Part shown: in pieces, positions 1 to 10,279 of the stretch
Layout of the letters: each line of letters begins with the position of its first letter
Numbering within the stretch: the stretch's first letter is position 1
DNA from: Algoriphagus iocasae
Lineage (GTDB): Bacteria > Bacteroidota > Bacteroidia > Cytophagales > Cyclobacteriaceae
DNA: 64,000 nucleotides
Reading direction: 5' to 3'
NCBI RefSeq assembly: GCF_014206875.1
Contig: NZ_JACIJO010000002.1
Span: 930,001 to 994,000 of the forward strand
Program-made: the position numbers and the translations under genes
Notes under the pieces: model-generated
What the model was told of the DNA's origin: nothing
The model's input: only the letters and a program-made list of their open reading frames with translations
Databases searched by the model: none

Positions 1-3000
1 GATTCGCCTTTTTCCCATCCTTCATACAAGGTTTTGTGTGCAAAATCGCCTTCATTTGGAAGAGAAAACGGCTGAATCAATCCATTGTCCAGACTGAGCC
101 ACCATTCATCTTCTTTACTGTCTTTTTCGCAAAGCACAAATCCGCAAGTCCAAAGATTCTCCACCAGTGTGTTTAACTCACCGAACAAAACTGTGGCGAC
201 GTCGCCCAATTCCTCTGCTTTTTGCATTCCCAGCGTACGGGATCTCACACGCTCCAAAGCTGCTTCAATCTGTGCTTCCCTTGCCTGTGCTTCAGCCTTT
301 TGAAGATCTAAAAAGCGGGTATAGGTTTGTTGGAAAACCTTCCCAAATCGCATCACTATTTTGTTCTCTGCTTCTGTATAGGGAATCCCCGAAAAGTTCT
401 CGATATACAAACTAACATCTGCTGATAATGCTGTGGTAATAGCCAAGCCGGGACAGCTAAAATAAAATGCTTTGACTTCCTCAGGTAATCCAGGGACGTG
501 GCTTAAAAGCTCTTTGTAAAATTTATTCTTTTCTTCAAAATCTAGATTGGTAACAAAGAAATCAGTCCTATTCTCTTTGGCTTCATTGAACTGAGTTGCC
601 CATATAGATTCGAAATAGGGATGTGTTATTTTCGATGGAATATTCTGCTCATCTGCGATCCAAAAATGCCAATCTCCTTTAGGAGAATAGTCCACCACAA
701 ATCCAGCGTGGTCAAGATTGATTTTTAACTGAATGAGTTGCTGGTAAACCAGTTTGATGACTTCCTGAAGTTCGTCACTTTTTTGCATCCCCATACTTCT
801 GCTTCGGACACGCTCAAGCGCAAGTTCAATTTCAGTTTCTTTGGTACGATATTCTGCATTTTTCAGATCCTCAAATCGCTTATAGGCCAAGTCAAAGACT
901 TTCGCAAAGCGGGCTAAGGTATCCATTGCATCTTGAGGTGGATTTGGTACAGATCCTGGAAGACTATAACCTATTTCACCGTGCGTAGTGCGAGCCATGA
1001 CAAATGTTAAGCCTCCAATATGTCGGATGTCATCGAGCGTTGGAGCATGCGGATCCACTTGCTCAAAATCGCCCCAAGTGATCATTTTATGAACATAGTC
1101 AACCGCTACTTCTGCATCCATTGCAAGTACAAAAAGAGGATCTGTTCCTTTTTCCCAATCAGCAACCGCTTTTATATCGCCATGAATTCGTCTTGGCAAA
1201 CTCATCACCATACCAATCTGAGTACCATCACCTGAGGTCATGGCTTTTTCATAGCTGTCAGGATGCCAACGCATATGCCAGAAATAATGGGCCTCATTTC
1301 CCAAGTCGACAAATTCCTTTCGCATGGATACCATAATCTCAAGTAGTTCTGTAGATTCCCTCATGGAAGCTACCTGACCTCTGATGCGCTCCAGCGCTGA
1401 TTCAATTCTTGCTTCCTTAGCCTGTGCCTCCGCTTTTTGGAGATCAAGGAATCTAGTGTAAGCTTGATTGAAGACTTTGGCAAAGCGAATGAAAATATCA
1501 TGAGCTTCTGGAATTGGCTTATAGGTAATGAACAATAAATGTCCATGGTTAAAAAATGCCACGTGGTCAATTTGACTTTCGGGAAGCGGAACTCCAGAAT
1601 TGTGTAATTCGGTTAGGGCCTCACCTAAAACCGGCAAAGTTTTGAGGTAATCGTAATGTTGTTTGATGACTTCTGGACCAAACTCTTGGATATAAAGCGG
1701 CTTACCTTTTTTACTCTCTTCATAATATTTAAGGAAAATATTTTCTCTGGGAGTTTTATAAAATGGAAGAAAACCAGCTGAGGAAGTGAACCACTCTAAA
1801 TCCCAAGCTTTGCCACTTGTAGTTTCTTCATCGTAAATGTGAAAAGCACATCCCCAATTCTCAATACCCAGTTTTCTAACTTCTTCTTCTAAAAGGATAG
1901 ATGCTTCTGCTAACTCCTCACTTTTTTGCATAACAAGAGACCTTGATCTTAGCCGTTCCAATGCTGCCTCGATCTGAGCTTCCCTTGCCTGATTTTCTGC
2001 TTTTTGAATATCCCGAAATCGCTGATAGGAAAGAGAAAAAACCTGATGAAATCGCTTGAAAATAGTAAGGCTTTGTTCATCCAGAGATTTGTATAGGGTT
2101 AATCCTAAACCTCCTTCACCAATAGAAAGAAAACAGTATCCCAAATTATCTGATTCCTCCAAAAGAGGATCTTTGAAGTGATTTTCCTGCTTGCGATGAC
2201 TTATGAATTCTTGAAGTTCCTTTCCAGTCAATTCCCCCAAAAAATGACTGTCTTTTGCGGCAAGCATTTGATTGACCATTTGCTGCTCCACAGGATTTTT
2301 CTTGTATTCCGTGCGCTCGATAATGTCTCGATCGTAGCTAGGGAAATATTGATAGCATAGATAAATCTCTGCTTGAGATTCAATAATTGCAGTTTGAACA
2401 TTGCGGATTTGATCTAAGCCTATGACTTCTAATTGCTGAGCGATCACTCGGCAAACCTGGAGCATATCATTCGGGGTATTCATCCCCATGGCCGCGGTTC
2501 GCACTTTTTCGAGAGCTGCCTCGATTTCCAACTCCCGGTTTTTCAAAAGAAGTTCGGAAGTTCGCTGATCGACTGCTTCTTGAAGACGTTTGTTTTCGGC
2601 TTTGAGTGCATCCGCAGCAAAGGCCTCTCCTTCACTGGCTTTCATGTCTGGGTAGGATCCGTGTTGATGCAATGCGATCCAGCCAGTATCCGTTTTTGAC
2701 AAAAGGGAGGACATTCTAAAAGGCGCGTAGAAAGTCCATTCTCCTTCTATTTTCACATAGAGATCGGTGAATTCATTGACCATCACATAGTCTCCATAAG
2801 GGAGTACTTCTATTTCTCGGTTTCGGAATTCAGCCTGACCGACCATCTGATCTTGTAAGGCATAGCTGTACTCCAAAATTTCCTGTTTACTATGCCAGAT
2901 CTCTTCTTTAGTCCCACCGATATTATAGTAATCATCCGTAACAAATGTGGCCCAAAGCTCATAGTCACCTTTGATGTAGGTTGTCCAATAGGTTTCGAGC

Positions 3001-3041
3001 CAATTTGCCAACTCGGTTTTAAGTGCTTTGGTAATTTTCAT
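1..3041 (-). CDS. Giant sensor protein with NTF2-like domain and repeated GAF-like units (3' end outside window)
   Basis: The reading frame is open from an ATG at 3041 to the window edge, 1013 codons with no stop. The first ~145 residues look like a SnoaL/NTF2-like (DUF4440-type) fold. After that at least five units of about 187 residues follow, each a helical linker of the type EAQIEAALERVRSR-MGMQKSEEL and then a GAF-like sensory domain. The linkers lie near 2520, 1965, 1405, 815 and 255. No membrane segment or signal peptide is visible, so a cytoplasmic protein is expected. Members of this architecture often end in a histidine kinase or output domain, but that part is beyond the window, so the output is inference. 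The gene begins 7 nt after the stop of the histidine kinase gene at 3049, which suggests an operon and a shared signalling task. Ligands are unknown. Confidence 0.85.
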   Translation of the reverse strand, partial: MKITKALKTELANWLETYWTTYIKGDYELWATFVTDDYYNIGGTKEEIWHSKQEILEYSYALQDQMVGQAEFRNREIEVLPYGDYVMVNEFTDLYVKIEGEWTFYAPFRMSSLLSKTDTGWIALHQHGSYPDMKASEGEAFAADALKAENKRLQEAVDQRTSELLLKNRELEIEAALEKVRTAAMGMNTPNDMLQVCRVIAQQLEVIGLDQIRNVQTAIIESQAEIYLCYQYFPSYDRDIIERTEYKKNPVEQQMVNQMLAAKDSHFLGELTGKELQEFISHRKQENHFKDPLLEESDNLGYCFLSIGEGGLGLTLYKSLDEQSLTIFKRFHQVFSLSYQRFRDIQKAENQAREAQIEAALERLRSRSLVMQKSEELAEASILLEEEVRKLGIENWGCAFHIYDEETTSGKAWDLEWFTSSAGFLPFYKTPRENIFLKYYEESKKGKPLYIQEFGPEVIKQHYDYLKTLPVLGEALTELHNSGVPLPESQIDHVAFFNHGHLLFITYKPIPEAHDIFIRFAKVFNQAYTRFLDLQKAEAQAKEARIESALERIRGQVASMRESTELLEIMVSMRKEFVDLGNEAHYFWHMRWHPDSYEKAMTSGDGTQIGMVMSLPRRIHGDIKAVADWEKGTDPLFVLAMDAEVAVDYVHKMITWGDFEQVDPHAPTLDDIRHIGGLTFVMARTTHGEIGYSLPGSVPNPPQDAMDTLARFAKVFDLAYKRFEDLKNAEYRTKETEIELALERVRSRSMGMQKSDELQEVIKLVYQQLIQLKINLDHAGFVVDYSPKGDWHFWIADEQNIPSKITHPYFESIWATQFNEAKENRTDFFVTNLDFEEKNKFYKELLSHVPGLPEEVKAFYFSCPGLAITTALSADVSLYIENFSGIPYTEAENKIVMRFGKVFQQTYTRFLDLQKAEAQAREAQIEAALERVRSRTLGMQKAEELGDVATVLFGELNTLVENLWTCGFVLCEKDSKEDEWWLSLDNGLIQPFSLPNEGDFAHKTLYEGWEKGE

Positions 3042-3048
3042 TTGTTTT

Positions 3049-6000
3049 CTATTTGATAGGTAAAAAAATGATCATTTCTGTACCTTCTCCTTCTATACTT
3101 TTTACTCTCAGGTCACCGCCATGCGCTTTGATTATATCGTAGCTCAAGGATAGTCCAAGCCCGGTTCCGCTACCAGTCGGTTTCGTGGTAAAGAATGGTT
3201 GGAAAATCTTATCTTTGATTGCTTTTGGAATTCCTCCTCCGTTGTCTTTGATACAAATTTCTGCACCTCCTGTATTTCCCGGTAGATCAATCAATCGAGT
3301 CATGACGGAAACTTTTGGTTGGTAGCTTGAGGTATCTCCCTCTGTTGATTTTTCGTCTTTGGCTTTTTGTGCGACAGCGTAAAAGGCATTATTTATCAAA
3401 TTCAAAATCACTCTGCCTATGTCTTGGGCGACTACTTCGGCAAGAGGTAAATTTGGATCCAGATCGGTATCAAAATCAGAACTAAAACTCTTGTCTTTTG
3501 CCCGCAATCCATGATAGCTCAGTCTTAGGAATTCATCAGCCAAGGCATTGATATTGGTAGGGATTTTATCAGTGGCATTTTTTCGACTATGCTCAAGCAT
3601 ACCTTTGACGATAGAGTCAGCTCGATTTCCATGATGACTAATCTTAGTCAGGTTTTCTTTTAGATCATCAGAAATCTCTATGGCTACCTGAATATTACCT
3701 TGGGCCAATTCCTCCCGCATCTCCTCGATCAATTCGACGCTGACTTCGGAGAAATTATTGACAAAATTCAAAGGATTCTGAATCTCATGGGCGATACCGG
3801 CGGTAAGCTCTCCCAGTGAGGCCATTTTTTCTGATTGAATCAGTTGTGCTTGGGTGGCTTTGAGTTCTTTGTAAGCTTTTTCCATTTCTTTGGCTTGGGC
3901 AAGTTCTCGTTCCTGATTTTTGATTTTTTCACTAGCCAGGATACGATTTGTTTGAAATTTAACCAATCCATACACTAGCACTGCAAAGCCAAGAAAGTAG
4001 AGTATAAAGGCCCACCAAGTGGCATACCAGGGAGGAATTACTATGAAATTGAAGGCGATTTCTTCTGAAAGTGTATTGAATGTGTTTTTGGCCCTGACCT
4101 TGAATGTGTAGCTGCCGAAAGGAAGATTGGTGAATTCACGACTGACTTTTTCCTCCCAATTCCCCCATTCTTCGTCATAACCCTCTAAAAAAGTCTGGTA
4201 CTGAATTTTGTTTTCCCGAACAAAAAAAGGAGAGATATATTCAAATGAAAATTCGTTCCCTTTAAAAGGAATTTCTGGTACTAAACCAGCTAGGTACTTG
4301 GGTAAGGCTAATCGTTTTTCTCCTGCCGAAATAGCGCTAAAATGTAGAGGAACCGGATGGTCTACTTTATACTCTTTATTTGGGTCAAGTCTCATTAAGC
4401 CCTCATCAGTTCCAATCCAAATTACTCCATCTTGCTGGGTATAGCCTGAAGTCACACCACTTGCAGTAATTAGATTGACTGGGTAGCTCTTCAAAAGGTA
4501 ACTACTGTCTGGCTGTTTTATGGCATATCTTTTCTCACCTTTAAAATCCAAATAAACATTCCCTGTTTCCCCGACTCCTAAACCGTAAGTATCGAGATTA
4601 ATATCTGCCACTTCATCAGAAAAACTAAATACTGGATCTTTCTCAAATTCATTCGTGCTTGTATTGAAAAAATAAAAACCTTCGATTCCTGAGGTGTACA
4701 CTTTGCCATCAATTGGACCCTCTGCTAAACCTGAAAGACCCCGGATTCCTTCATTTTCACCGTATTCTTCTACTCTGGCATTAGGCACATCCAGATTTCC
4801 TGAGGCAGTTTGGGGGAAAATAATTCGGTATAATATTCCCGCTTGCGTTCCTCCCCAAAGTTCTCCTTCTTGATTTTCTGCTAAAGAATAAACCGAGCGG
4901 GCTACCCCAGAGATAGGACCAATATCCTCATACTGATATCCGCCATTACTTTTAAGTTCTCTTTTGAAAACCTCTATGCCATAATTTCCACTAAGAAACA
5001 CATACCCCTCATGTCTTTTCGATATCAAAACCCTCAAACTCTGAAAACTTTCAGTTTCCGGAATGATTTTCGATTGGCCTCCCTTGATTTCATAAAGTCC
5101 AACGCCCGTACTTAAAACGCTATTGGTGTCTTCTACTAAATCAAATACTTGTGTATTGGGGATTCCTTCTACTTTCTTAATTACCCCGTCATTTTTGTCC
5201 AGATAAAGCACATTCGTGGATGTTCCGATATAAAGTGTATTATCAAAAGCTGACAATGAAAGTGCATTACCGATTTCGTAAGTATCAGAATAATATCGAG
5301 TGAGAGGGGAGAATATTTCGATTTTTGAAAGCCCGCTATTTGTTCCAACCCATAAATTTTGCGTGTTGTCCAAGTGAAAAGCATAGACACTTTGATCGGG
5401 AATAGAATTTTTAGTATTGAAATGTGAGACCACCTTACCTTCTTGATCAATAATAAAGAATCCGCTTCCAAGAACACTTAGGGCATAAGTATTGTCAGGC
5501 AATGCCAATGCTTTATACAAACTTCTTCCCTGAAGTAAATCATCTATTTCGGTAGGGAAGGGATTGAAATTTTCTCCATCATAATGAAATAGGCCACCAG
5601 AGAATGCACCAACTAAAAACTCTCCTTCCGTTTTATATGGTAGCAGTACTTGAACTCGATCCCGACCCAGAAATTCACTTCCTGGGATAAGCTCAAGCGT
5701 GCCTTCCTCCTCCTTAAATAAACCCAAATTCATTTGGTGGGTATAATAATCATCATACAAGCTGAAACCGTACATAAACTCTGTGTCGGGTTTCCAAATT
5801 TTAAGATTGCTTGCTTGATTATTTTCTGCGGGGGTATAGACAAAAATGGCTTCTCTTGCCTGGAAATAAATTTTGCCTTGCCTTTCACGAATGGACCAGA
5901 CATCGTTGAAAATAAAATCAGCTGGATACCCTTCTAATAGTGATTTTTCAAGTGTTTTGCCAGTGGAGTCCTCTGTGACCAACCCGAAATCACCTAAAGA

Positions 6001-6321
6001 TCCATAGTAAAGAGTGCCATCAGAAGCTAGCAAGGTAGACCGGACATTGGTATTGAATTCGGTACTGGGTGAAGCTAAAAGCTCCCAGTTTTTTCCATCG
6101 AATTTTTGTAATCCTGTGCTTGTGCCCACAAAAAGGTAACCGTCCAAGTTTTGGTTGACATTCCATATCTGTTGTCCTGCTGTACCCAAATCTCCAACAA
6201 CATAATTGGTGAAGCTAGGTACGCCTTTGGAGGCATTGATTTGACCCAAAGAATCGAAAGTGAATAAGCTTAACACAAGAATGCTTACAACTGAGAAATG
6301 TTTCAAAAAGTGGATTTTCAT
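3049..6321 (-). CDS. Sensor histidine kinase with periplasmic two-component propeller
   Basis: The 1090-residue protein has an N-terminal signal sequence, then about 700 residues of Reg_prop-type beta-propeller repeats (motifs such as [13 protein letters not shown] and [13 protein letters not shown]), and a Y_Y_Y domain around 700-770 ([10 protein letters not shown]). One membrane segment follows near 780-800, then a coiled coil and a kinase core. The H box is [14 protein letters not shown] with His845; the N box has Asn977-978; the G boxes are DNGGG at 1026 and GTGLGL at 1052. Unlike hybrid two-component systems of Bacteroidota there is no receiver or AraC-type domain at the C-terminus, so it must signal to a separate partner. 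No response regulator lies beside it; the next gene in the operon is the repeat sensor at 1-3041. The propeller should sense an extracellular or periplasmic ligand, which cannot be named. Confidence 0.93.
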   Translation of the reverse strand: MKIHFLKHFSVVSILVLSLFTFDSLGQINASKGVPSFTNYVVGDLGTAGQQIWNVNQNLDGYLFVGTSTGLQKFDGKNWELLASPSTEFNTNVRSTLLASDGTLYYGSLGDFGLVTEDSTGKTLEKSLLEGYPADFIFNDVWSIRERQGKIYFQAREAIFVYTPAENNQASNLKIWKPDTEFMYGFSLYDDYYTHQMNLGLFKEEEGTLELIPGSEFLGRDRVQVLLPYKTEGEFLVGAFSGGLFHYDGENFNPFPTEIDDLLQGRSLYKALALPDNTYALSVLGSGFFIIDQEGKVVSHFNTKNSIPDQSVYAFHLDNTQNLWVGTNSGLSKIEIFSPLTRYYSDTYEIGNALSLSAFDNTLYIGTSTNVLYLDKNDGVIKKVEGIPNTQVFDLVEDTNSVLSTGVGLYEIKGGQSKIIPETESFQSLRVLISKRHEGYVFLSGNYGIEVFKRELKSNGGYQYEDIGPISGVARSVYSLAENQEGELWGGTQAGILYRIIFPQTASGNLDVPNARVEEYGENEGIRGLSGLAEGPIDGKVYTSGIEGFYFFNTSTNEFEKDPVFSFSDEVADINLDTYGLGVGETGNVYLDFKGEKRYAIKQPDSSYLLKSYPVNLITASGVTSGYTQQDGVIWIGTDEGLMRLDPNKEYKVDHPVPLHFSAISAGEKRLALPKYLAGLVPEIPFKGNEFSFEYISPFFVRENKIQYQTFLEGYDEEWGNWEEKVSREFTNLPFGSYTFKVRAKNTFNTLSEEIAFNFIVIPPWYATWWAFILYFLGFAVLVYGLVKFQTNRILASEKIKNQERELAQAKEMEKAYKELKATQAQLIQSEKMASLGELTAGIAHEIQNPLNFVNNFSEVSVELIEEMREELAQGNIQVAIEISDDLKENLTKISHHGNRADSIVKGMLEHSRKNATDKIPTNINALADEFLRLSYHGLRAKDKSFSSDFDTDLDPNLPLAEVVAQDIGRVILNLINNAFYAVAQKAKDEKSTEGDTSSYQPKVSVMTRLIDLPGNTGGAEICIKDNGGGIPKAIKDKIFQPFFTTKPTGSGTGLGLSLSYDIIKAHGGDLRVKSIEGEGTEMIIFLPIK

Positions 6322-6783
6322 TGTGTTTTGATTTTAATTAAGACTGGGATTTGGAATTCTTGATTTTGGAGGTACTCAAAAACTGGAATAGGTTATTAGG
6401 GCGACTTTTGACAATGGGCTTTAATTTGGCCTTAAGCCTGCCATGGTACAATTCAAGCAGTGCTGCTTGTTTGGGTTTTTCCAGTTGCATTGATGTAGAA
6501 ATAAAATCTATGAAAACCTTCCACTTTCAAATGGTATGTTTTCAACACTCGATAAAAATCAGCTTAAGCCAAAAAACTGATGGAAAGCCGGTAATGGAAT
6601 TTATCCACTAATGAAGTGGGCTAATAAAATAGTTGGCGATACTCTGTTTGGTAAAAACAAAATACAAAATCAAATCATGAACTAGACTAGAAAAGCTCTG
6701 ATTTTTAATGAATTAAAAAGATAAAACCCAAAAAAGCCCTTGTAAAAAGTATTTTGAAGGTTAAAAAATGATTTTTAGGAAGA
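6322..6783. other. Intergenic region with one short palindrome
   Basis: This 462-nt gap lies upstream of the propeller kinase gene. I find no convincing gene in it; an 86-codon plus-strand frame at 6351-6611 has no family resemblance. A palindrome with 7-nt arms (CAAGCAG and CTGCTTG, 2-nt centre) sits at 6454-6469, about 130 nt before the kinase start, and could be an operator, but this is a guess. Confidence 0.4.
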
Positions 6784-6978
6784 CTATAATCCTATTTTTC
6801 CGTCTCCATCAATATCCTTCCCGGATTGTTCTTCTAAAATTTTCAGAGCCTTGAGAAGGATTTCCCTTGTTTGAAATAATTCCCTTTCTAAGTTTCTAAC
6901 TCTGATTTCTAATGTTTCAGCTTTTGACTTTTGGTCCTGAATTTGACCTTGTTGGATGAGGTCCCAAAATAATCCCAT
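6784..6978 (-). CDS. Small conserved coiled-coil protein with DIDGDGKIG tail
   Basis: A 64-residue protein. Residues ~15-50 form a charged amphipathic helix, probably a coiled coil. The C-terminus ends with DIDGDGKIG, which has the D-x-D-G-D-G spacing of an EF-hand-type calcium loop without the flanking second helix. I recall short proteins with the same MGLFWDLIQQ start and the same tail as hypothetical proteins in related Bacteroidota, which argues that the frame is real. There is no signal peptide, so it should act in the cytoplasm. It stands alone, with over 200 nt on each side. Function unknown; calcium binding is only a suggestion from the loop. Confidence 0.75.
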   Translation of the reverse strand: MGLFWDLIQQGQIQDQKSKAETLEIRVRNLERELFQTREILLKALKILEEQSGKDIDGDGKIGL

Positions 6979-7190
6979 GATTTAATTATTTGTTGTAAGA
7001 TTAATGTAGTACTAAATAATAAAAAATTTGATTTGGAGAGTTTTTTGGAATGTAGGCATTGTCGGATTTTCTAAAAAATGTGATCAAAAAGATTTCTATT
7101 CATGTCAATTTTCAGTTTGAATTAATTCCTGTAATCATATAGCATCTCTCTGAAAGTTTTTTCTGCTTTGGCTTCCCATTTTCTTCTTTC

Positions 7191-7658
7191 CTATTGAAGG
7201 GGTAAAGTCACGAACAACTGAGACTGAATCAGCCAGACTCCAGATTTTTTAGTCCATTGAGCTGAATAATTTCCTCCCACTACTGGATTGTCAGAATCCT
7301 CAAAATACCCTTTCCAGGTTCCTGTTTCCCAAGCTAGATTTGTTTCTGGATTGACTTTGATCTCTTCTGGAGTTCGAATCCAATACATCTTTGGACCTTC
7401 AATACTTTTGATATACTTCATCAATTCATCCTTTCCTGAAAGTAGAGTCCCTCCTCCTGTGGTGATCAGAACATCATCCGTTAGGAAACTGCTGTTTAGT
7501 TCTTCATCAAAGTTTCGAAGTGCGGCATTGGAAGCCTCCCGTTGTGCTTTAATTTGGTCGATATCGGCCTCTTGCCCAAATAAATCCAAGGGTGTCCAAA
7601 ATAGGAACCCTTGGAATAGTAAAAACAATAATACTTTTGAGATCTTCATCGCTGTCAT
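7191..7658 (-). CDS. Secreted NTF2-like (DUF4440) protein
   Basis: A 155-residue protein with an N-terminal signal peptide (hydrophobic stretch KVLLFLLFQGFLFW, probable cleavage near LFGQ). The rest matches the SnoaL/DUF4440 pattern: an initial helix QREASNAALRNFDEELNSSF, the strand-turn TDDVLITTGGGTLLSGKDEL, and a C-terminal sheet ending in SGVWLIQSQL. Such domains bind small molecules or serve as scaffolds; no catalytic residue can be assigned. The ATG at 7658 directly abuts the stop of the DsrE-family gene upstream. A second in-frame ATG at 7649 gives a more typical signal peptide (MKISK) and may be the true start. The two genes are clearly co-transcribed. Confidence 0.85.
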   Translation of the reverse strand: MTAMKISKVLLFLLFQGFLFWTPLDLFGQEADIDQIKAQREASNAALRNFDEELNSSFLTDDVLITTGGGTLLSGKDELMKYIKSIEGPKMYWIRTPEEIKVNPETNLAWETGTWKGYFEDSDNPVVGGNYSAQWTKKSGVWLIQSQLFVTLPLQ

Positions 7659-8195
7659 TTAAAGGGCAAATAATAAAAAGCCTTTTTTCATCAGGTCTGT
7701 GGTAGCAGTAAATCTTGAAACTGCCATTTCTACTCCAGGATAGATCATGCTAGGCTCTAAGTTTTGCTTCATCATTGATTGCCCACAGACGATAATTCTT
7801 ATTCCATTTTTCTTGAACTCCTCTAATATTTCAGCATTTGGGTTGGTTACACCAAATCGCTTTTTGTATTCTTCATTGCTTAGAGCAATTGGAGTTGAAC
7901 CCGAAAAAACCACAAATACGAACGCTAGATTTTCCTTTGGTACACCAGCATAAATATGCAAATTGTACATCCTCGCTGCATAATCTAAATCATCAGACAC
8001 CTTTTTTTTGTCTTCGATCCTATTGCCAAATTCTACTACGAATTTGTAATGCTGACTAGGATCCGGTTTGATGGTTTCAAATGGGACTTCCTCAACACCT
8101 CCATACCCTTGAATAGCCGGGTAGACCATGCCTTGTGCTTGCGTCATTGCTATGAAAGCAACTAAGCAAATCAATGTTAATAGGTACTTTTTCAT
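7659..8195 (-). CDS. Secreted DsrE-family protein
   Basis: The 178-residue protein has a signal peptide (KKYLLTLICLVAFIAMTQAQ) and a DsrE/DsrF-like Rossmann-type domain. Diagnostic parts are the hydrophobic strand LAFVFVVFSGSTPIAL, the helix and loop EEYKKRFGVTNPN, and the strand GIRIIVCGQSM, which carries the single conserved cysteine of this family. Cytoplasmic DsrE proteins carry sulfur on that cysteine; periplasmic Bacteroidota versions have no established reaction. It lies 21 nt downstream of the S9 peptidase gene and abuts the DUF4440 gene downstream, so the three probably form one transcript. Confidence 0.88.
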   Translation of the reverse strand: MKKYLLTLICLVAFIAMTQAQGMVYPAIQGYGGVEEVPFETIKPDPSQHYKFVVEFGNRIEDKKKVSDDLDYAARMYNLHIYAGVPKENLAFVFVVFSGSTPIALSNEEYKKRFGVTNPNAEILEEFKKNGIRIIVCGQSMMKQNLEPSMIYPGVEMAVSRFTATTDLMKKGFLLFAL

Positions 8196-8216
8196 AGCAA
8201 ATGGATTAAAGTGATT

Positions 8217-10247
8217 TTATTTTTTGTCTCTGTAGTGATTAAACCAACTTAAAATCGAAGCAGATTTACTCATAAGCATGCTTGGTCTGTTGACTAAACC
8301 ATGGGATGCATTAGGAATTCGAACCATTGCTGTTTCTACTTCCAGTAATTTCAGCGCGGCATAGAATTGCTCGGATTCAGCGATGGGAGTTCGGTAATCC
8401 TTTTCTCCAGTCAGTAGCATGGTCGGAGTTTTTACATTACCTACAAAAGTAATCGGAGACCGCTTTGCGTAATTCTCAGGCTCTTCCCATGGATTACCTG
8501 GAAACCAATATTTCGTAAAAAATGCAGGGTTATCCGCATACAAGACATGAGTGGACCAATTGATCACGGGCTTCGCTACAACGGCAGCTTTAAATCGATC
8601 GGTCTTCCCTACGATCCAGGCAGTTAATAAACCTCCGCCACTTCCACCGGTAACAAATAGATTCTCAGTGTCCACATAGCCTTTCTCGATCACTGCATCC
8701 ACCCCTGACATCAGGTCTGCATAGTCATGATTTGGATAGTCATGATGAATGGAGTTTCCAAATTCCTGCCCATAGCCGGTACTTCCTCTTGGATTGGAAT
8801 AGAGCACGACATAGCCTGCAGCAGCATATTGTTGGATTTCATAAGAGAAAGCAGGTCCATACATGGCAAATGGGCCGCCATGGATTTCAAGAATAAAAGG
8901 ATACTTTTTGCTTGGATCAAAATTAGGTGGAGTCACAATCCATCCTTGGATTTTTAACCCATCAAAGGATGATTCCCACCAGATTTCTTCCACTTTCCCC
9001 AAATTCCTAAAGGAGAAAATATCATCATTTAATGCTGTGATTCTTTTGACTTCTCCATCAGACCAAACTGCCAAATCAGCTGGATGATCTGTCCCGCCTA
9101 GGGTATAAGCAAACTTGGAATTATTTGAAACTGAATAATCCCCGGCATTGTAAGGTCTTCCAAGATCCAAACCTCCCAATCCCTCGACTACAGTTCTGAT
9201 TTTTCCAGTCAAAGCCACATGCCCGATTTTGGTATCACCAAATTCATCGTATTGAAAGTAAATTCCCTTTCCATTACTTTCCCATTGTGGATTTCCTGCA
9301 TCCCGGTCCAAGTCAGCAGTCAAGTTTTTGATACTGGAACCATCCACATTCATGACATACAAATTTGTCACTTGGTAGCCTTGAAATGTGTCGTCAAAAC
9401 CTGTGTATGCAATCTGAGTTCCGTCAGGAGAAAGCACTGGTCCTCCATCAGGACCAAATCTAGAGGTCAATGCCTTGATAGCACCAGATGCCAAATCCAT
9501 TTGATAGATATCTGAATTGGCTGGCTCTAAATCATGGTTTTCATGAAGATTCGCAGAGAAAATCAGGCTTTTTCCATCCTTACTCCAAATTGGAGTTCCA
9601 TAATCATTATCGTCAAAAGTCCATTGTCTTGCCGTGCCTCCAGCAAGTCCTATAGTGAAGATTTGCTGGTTTCCTGATTTGTAATATCCTGCTCCATCCC
9701 CACGATAATTCATTTCATCGATGTAGATCGGAGCATCATTCCAGGTAGCACCTTCAGGCTTAGCAGGTATATTCAAAAGTGACTTTTTTGCCTTTGGTAC
9801 AAACTGGGTAAATGCCAACTGTTGATCGTCAAATGACCAGGAAACAGATCCCGGAGGATTGGCAGAATTAGTCAGAGCAACAGATTCTTTTGTATCTAGA
9901 TAGAGTACAAAAAGCTTCATTTTCTCGTCCTGTTGATTGGATCGGTAAGCGATTTTGGTACCATCGTGAGACCAGACTGGGCTGACATCGTTGTGATTTC
10001 CTTGCGTCAACGGACGATTTTGGGTCCCATCTATATTCGTTATCCAAAGATTGGAATAATCCCTATCCGTCATGATGTCTTTGAAATTCCTAACATATAC
10101 CACTTTGGTACCATCTGGTGAGATGGAGGGATTGGTAACATATTCCAGATTGAAAATATCTGTCAGTTCCAAATTGGTTTTTTGTTGTGCATTTAGGACT
10201 GGAAATACTCCAATCAGCAGGAAAAAAAGGATGGATAATTTTTTCAT
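8217..10247 (-). CDS. S9-family prolyl oligopeptidase-like peptidase
   Basis: The exported serine peptidase (about 676 residues) has a signal peptide, an N-terminal beta-propeller of PD40/TolB-like blades (repeated forms of SPDGTKVVYVRN and WSHDGTKIAYRS, about residues 35-400) and a C-terminal alpha/beta-hydrolase domain. The catalytic triad is visible: Ser in GGSGGG, Asp in TGEKDYRTP, and His in NASHGLVNRP. The family removes dipeptides or acylated residues from short peptides, the propeller limiting access to small substrates. A TTG at 10256 would extend the frame by three residues; I prefer the ATG at 10247 because the signal peptide MKKLSILFF begins there. It lies 32 nt after the amino-acid permease gene, a natural pairing of peptide degradation and amino-acid uptake. 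Confidence 0.93.
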   Translation of the reverse strand: MKKLSILFFLLIGVFPVLNAQQKTNLELTDIFNLEYVTNPSISPDGTKVVYVRNFKDIMTDRDYSNLWITNIDGTQNRPLTQGNHNDVSPVWSHDGTKIAYRSNQQDEKMKLFVLYLDTKESVALTNSANPPGSVSWSFDDQQLAFTQFVPKAKKSLLNIPAKPEGATWNDAPIYIDEMNYRGDGAGYYKSGNQQIFTIGLAGGTARQWTFDDNDYGTPIWSKDGKSLIFSANLHENHDLEPANSDIYQMDLASGAIKALTSRFGPDGGPVLSPDGTQIAYTGFDDTFQGYQVTNLYVMNVDGSSIKNLTADLDRDAGNPQWESNGKGIYFQYDEFGDTKIGHVALTGKIRTVVEGLGGLDLGRPYNAGDYSVSNNSKFAYTLGGTDHPADLAVWSDGEVKRITALNDDIFSFRNLGKVEEIWWESSFDGLKIQGWIVTPPNFDPSKKYPFILEIHGGPFAMYGPAFSYEIQQYAAAGYVVLYSNPRGSTGYGQEFGNSIHHDYPNHDYADLMSGVDAVIEKGYVDTENLFVTGGSGGGLLTAWIVGKTDRFKAAVVAKPVINWSTHVLYADNPAFFTKYWFPGNPWEEPENYAKRSPITFVGNVKTPTMLLTGEKDYRTPIAESEQFYAALKLLEVETAMVRIPNASHGLVNRPSMLMSKSASILSWFNHYRDKK

Positions 10248-10279
10248 AGTTCTCAATTTGAAAGATGATACATATGGTT

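Noticed and set aside
85..2699. Several plus-strand frames of 60-88 codons
   Set aside because: They are opposite-strand shadows of the long open repeat-sensor gene, which has recurrent conserved motifs throughout.
6351..6611. 86-codon plus-strand frame upstream of the propeller kinase gene
   Set aside because: No family resemblance, unusual composition, and no promoter or neighbouring gene to support it.
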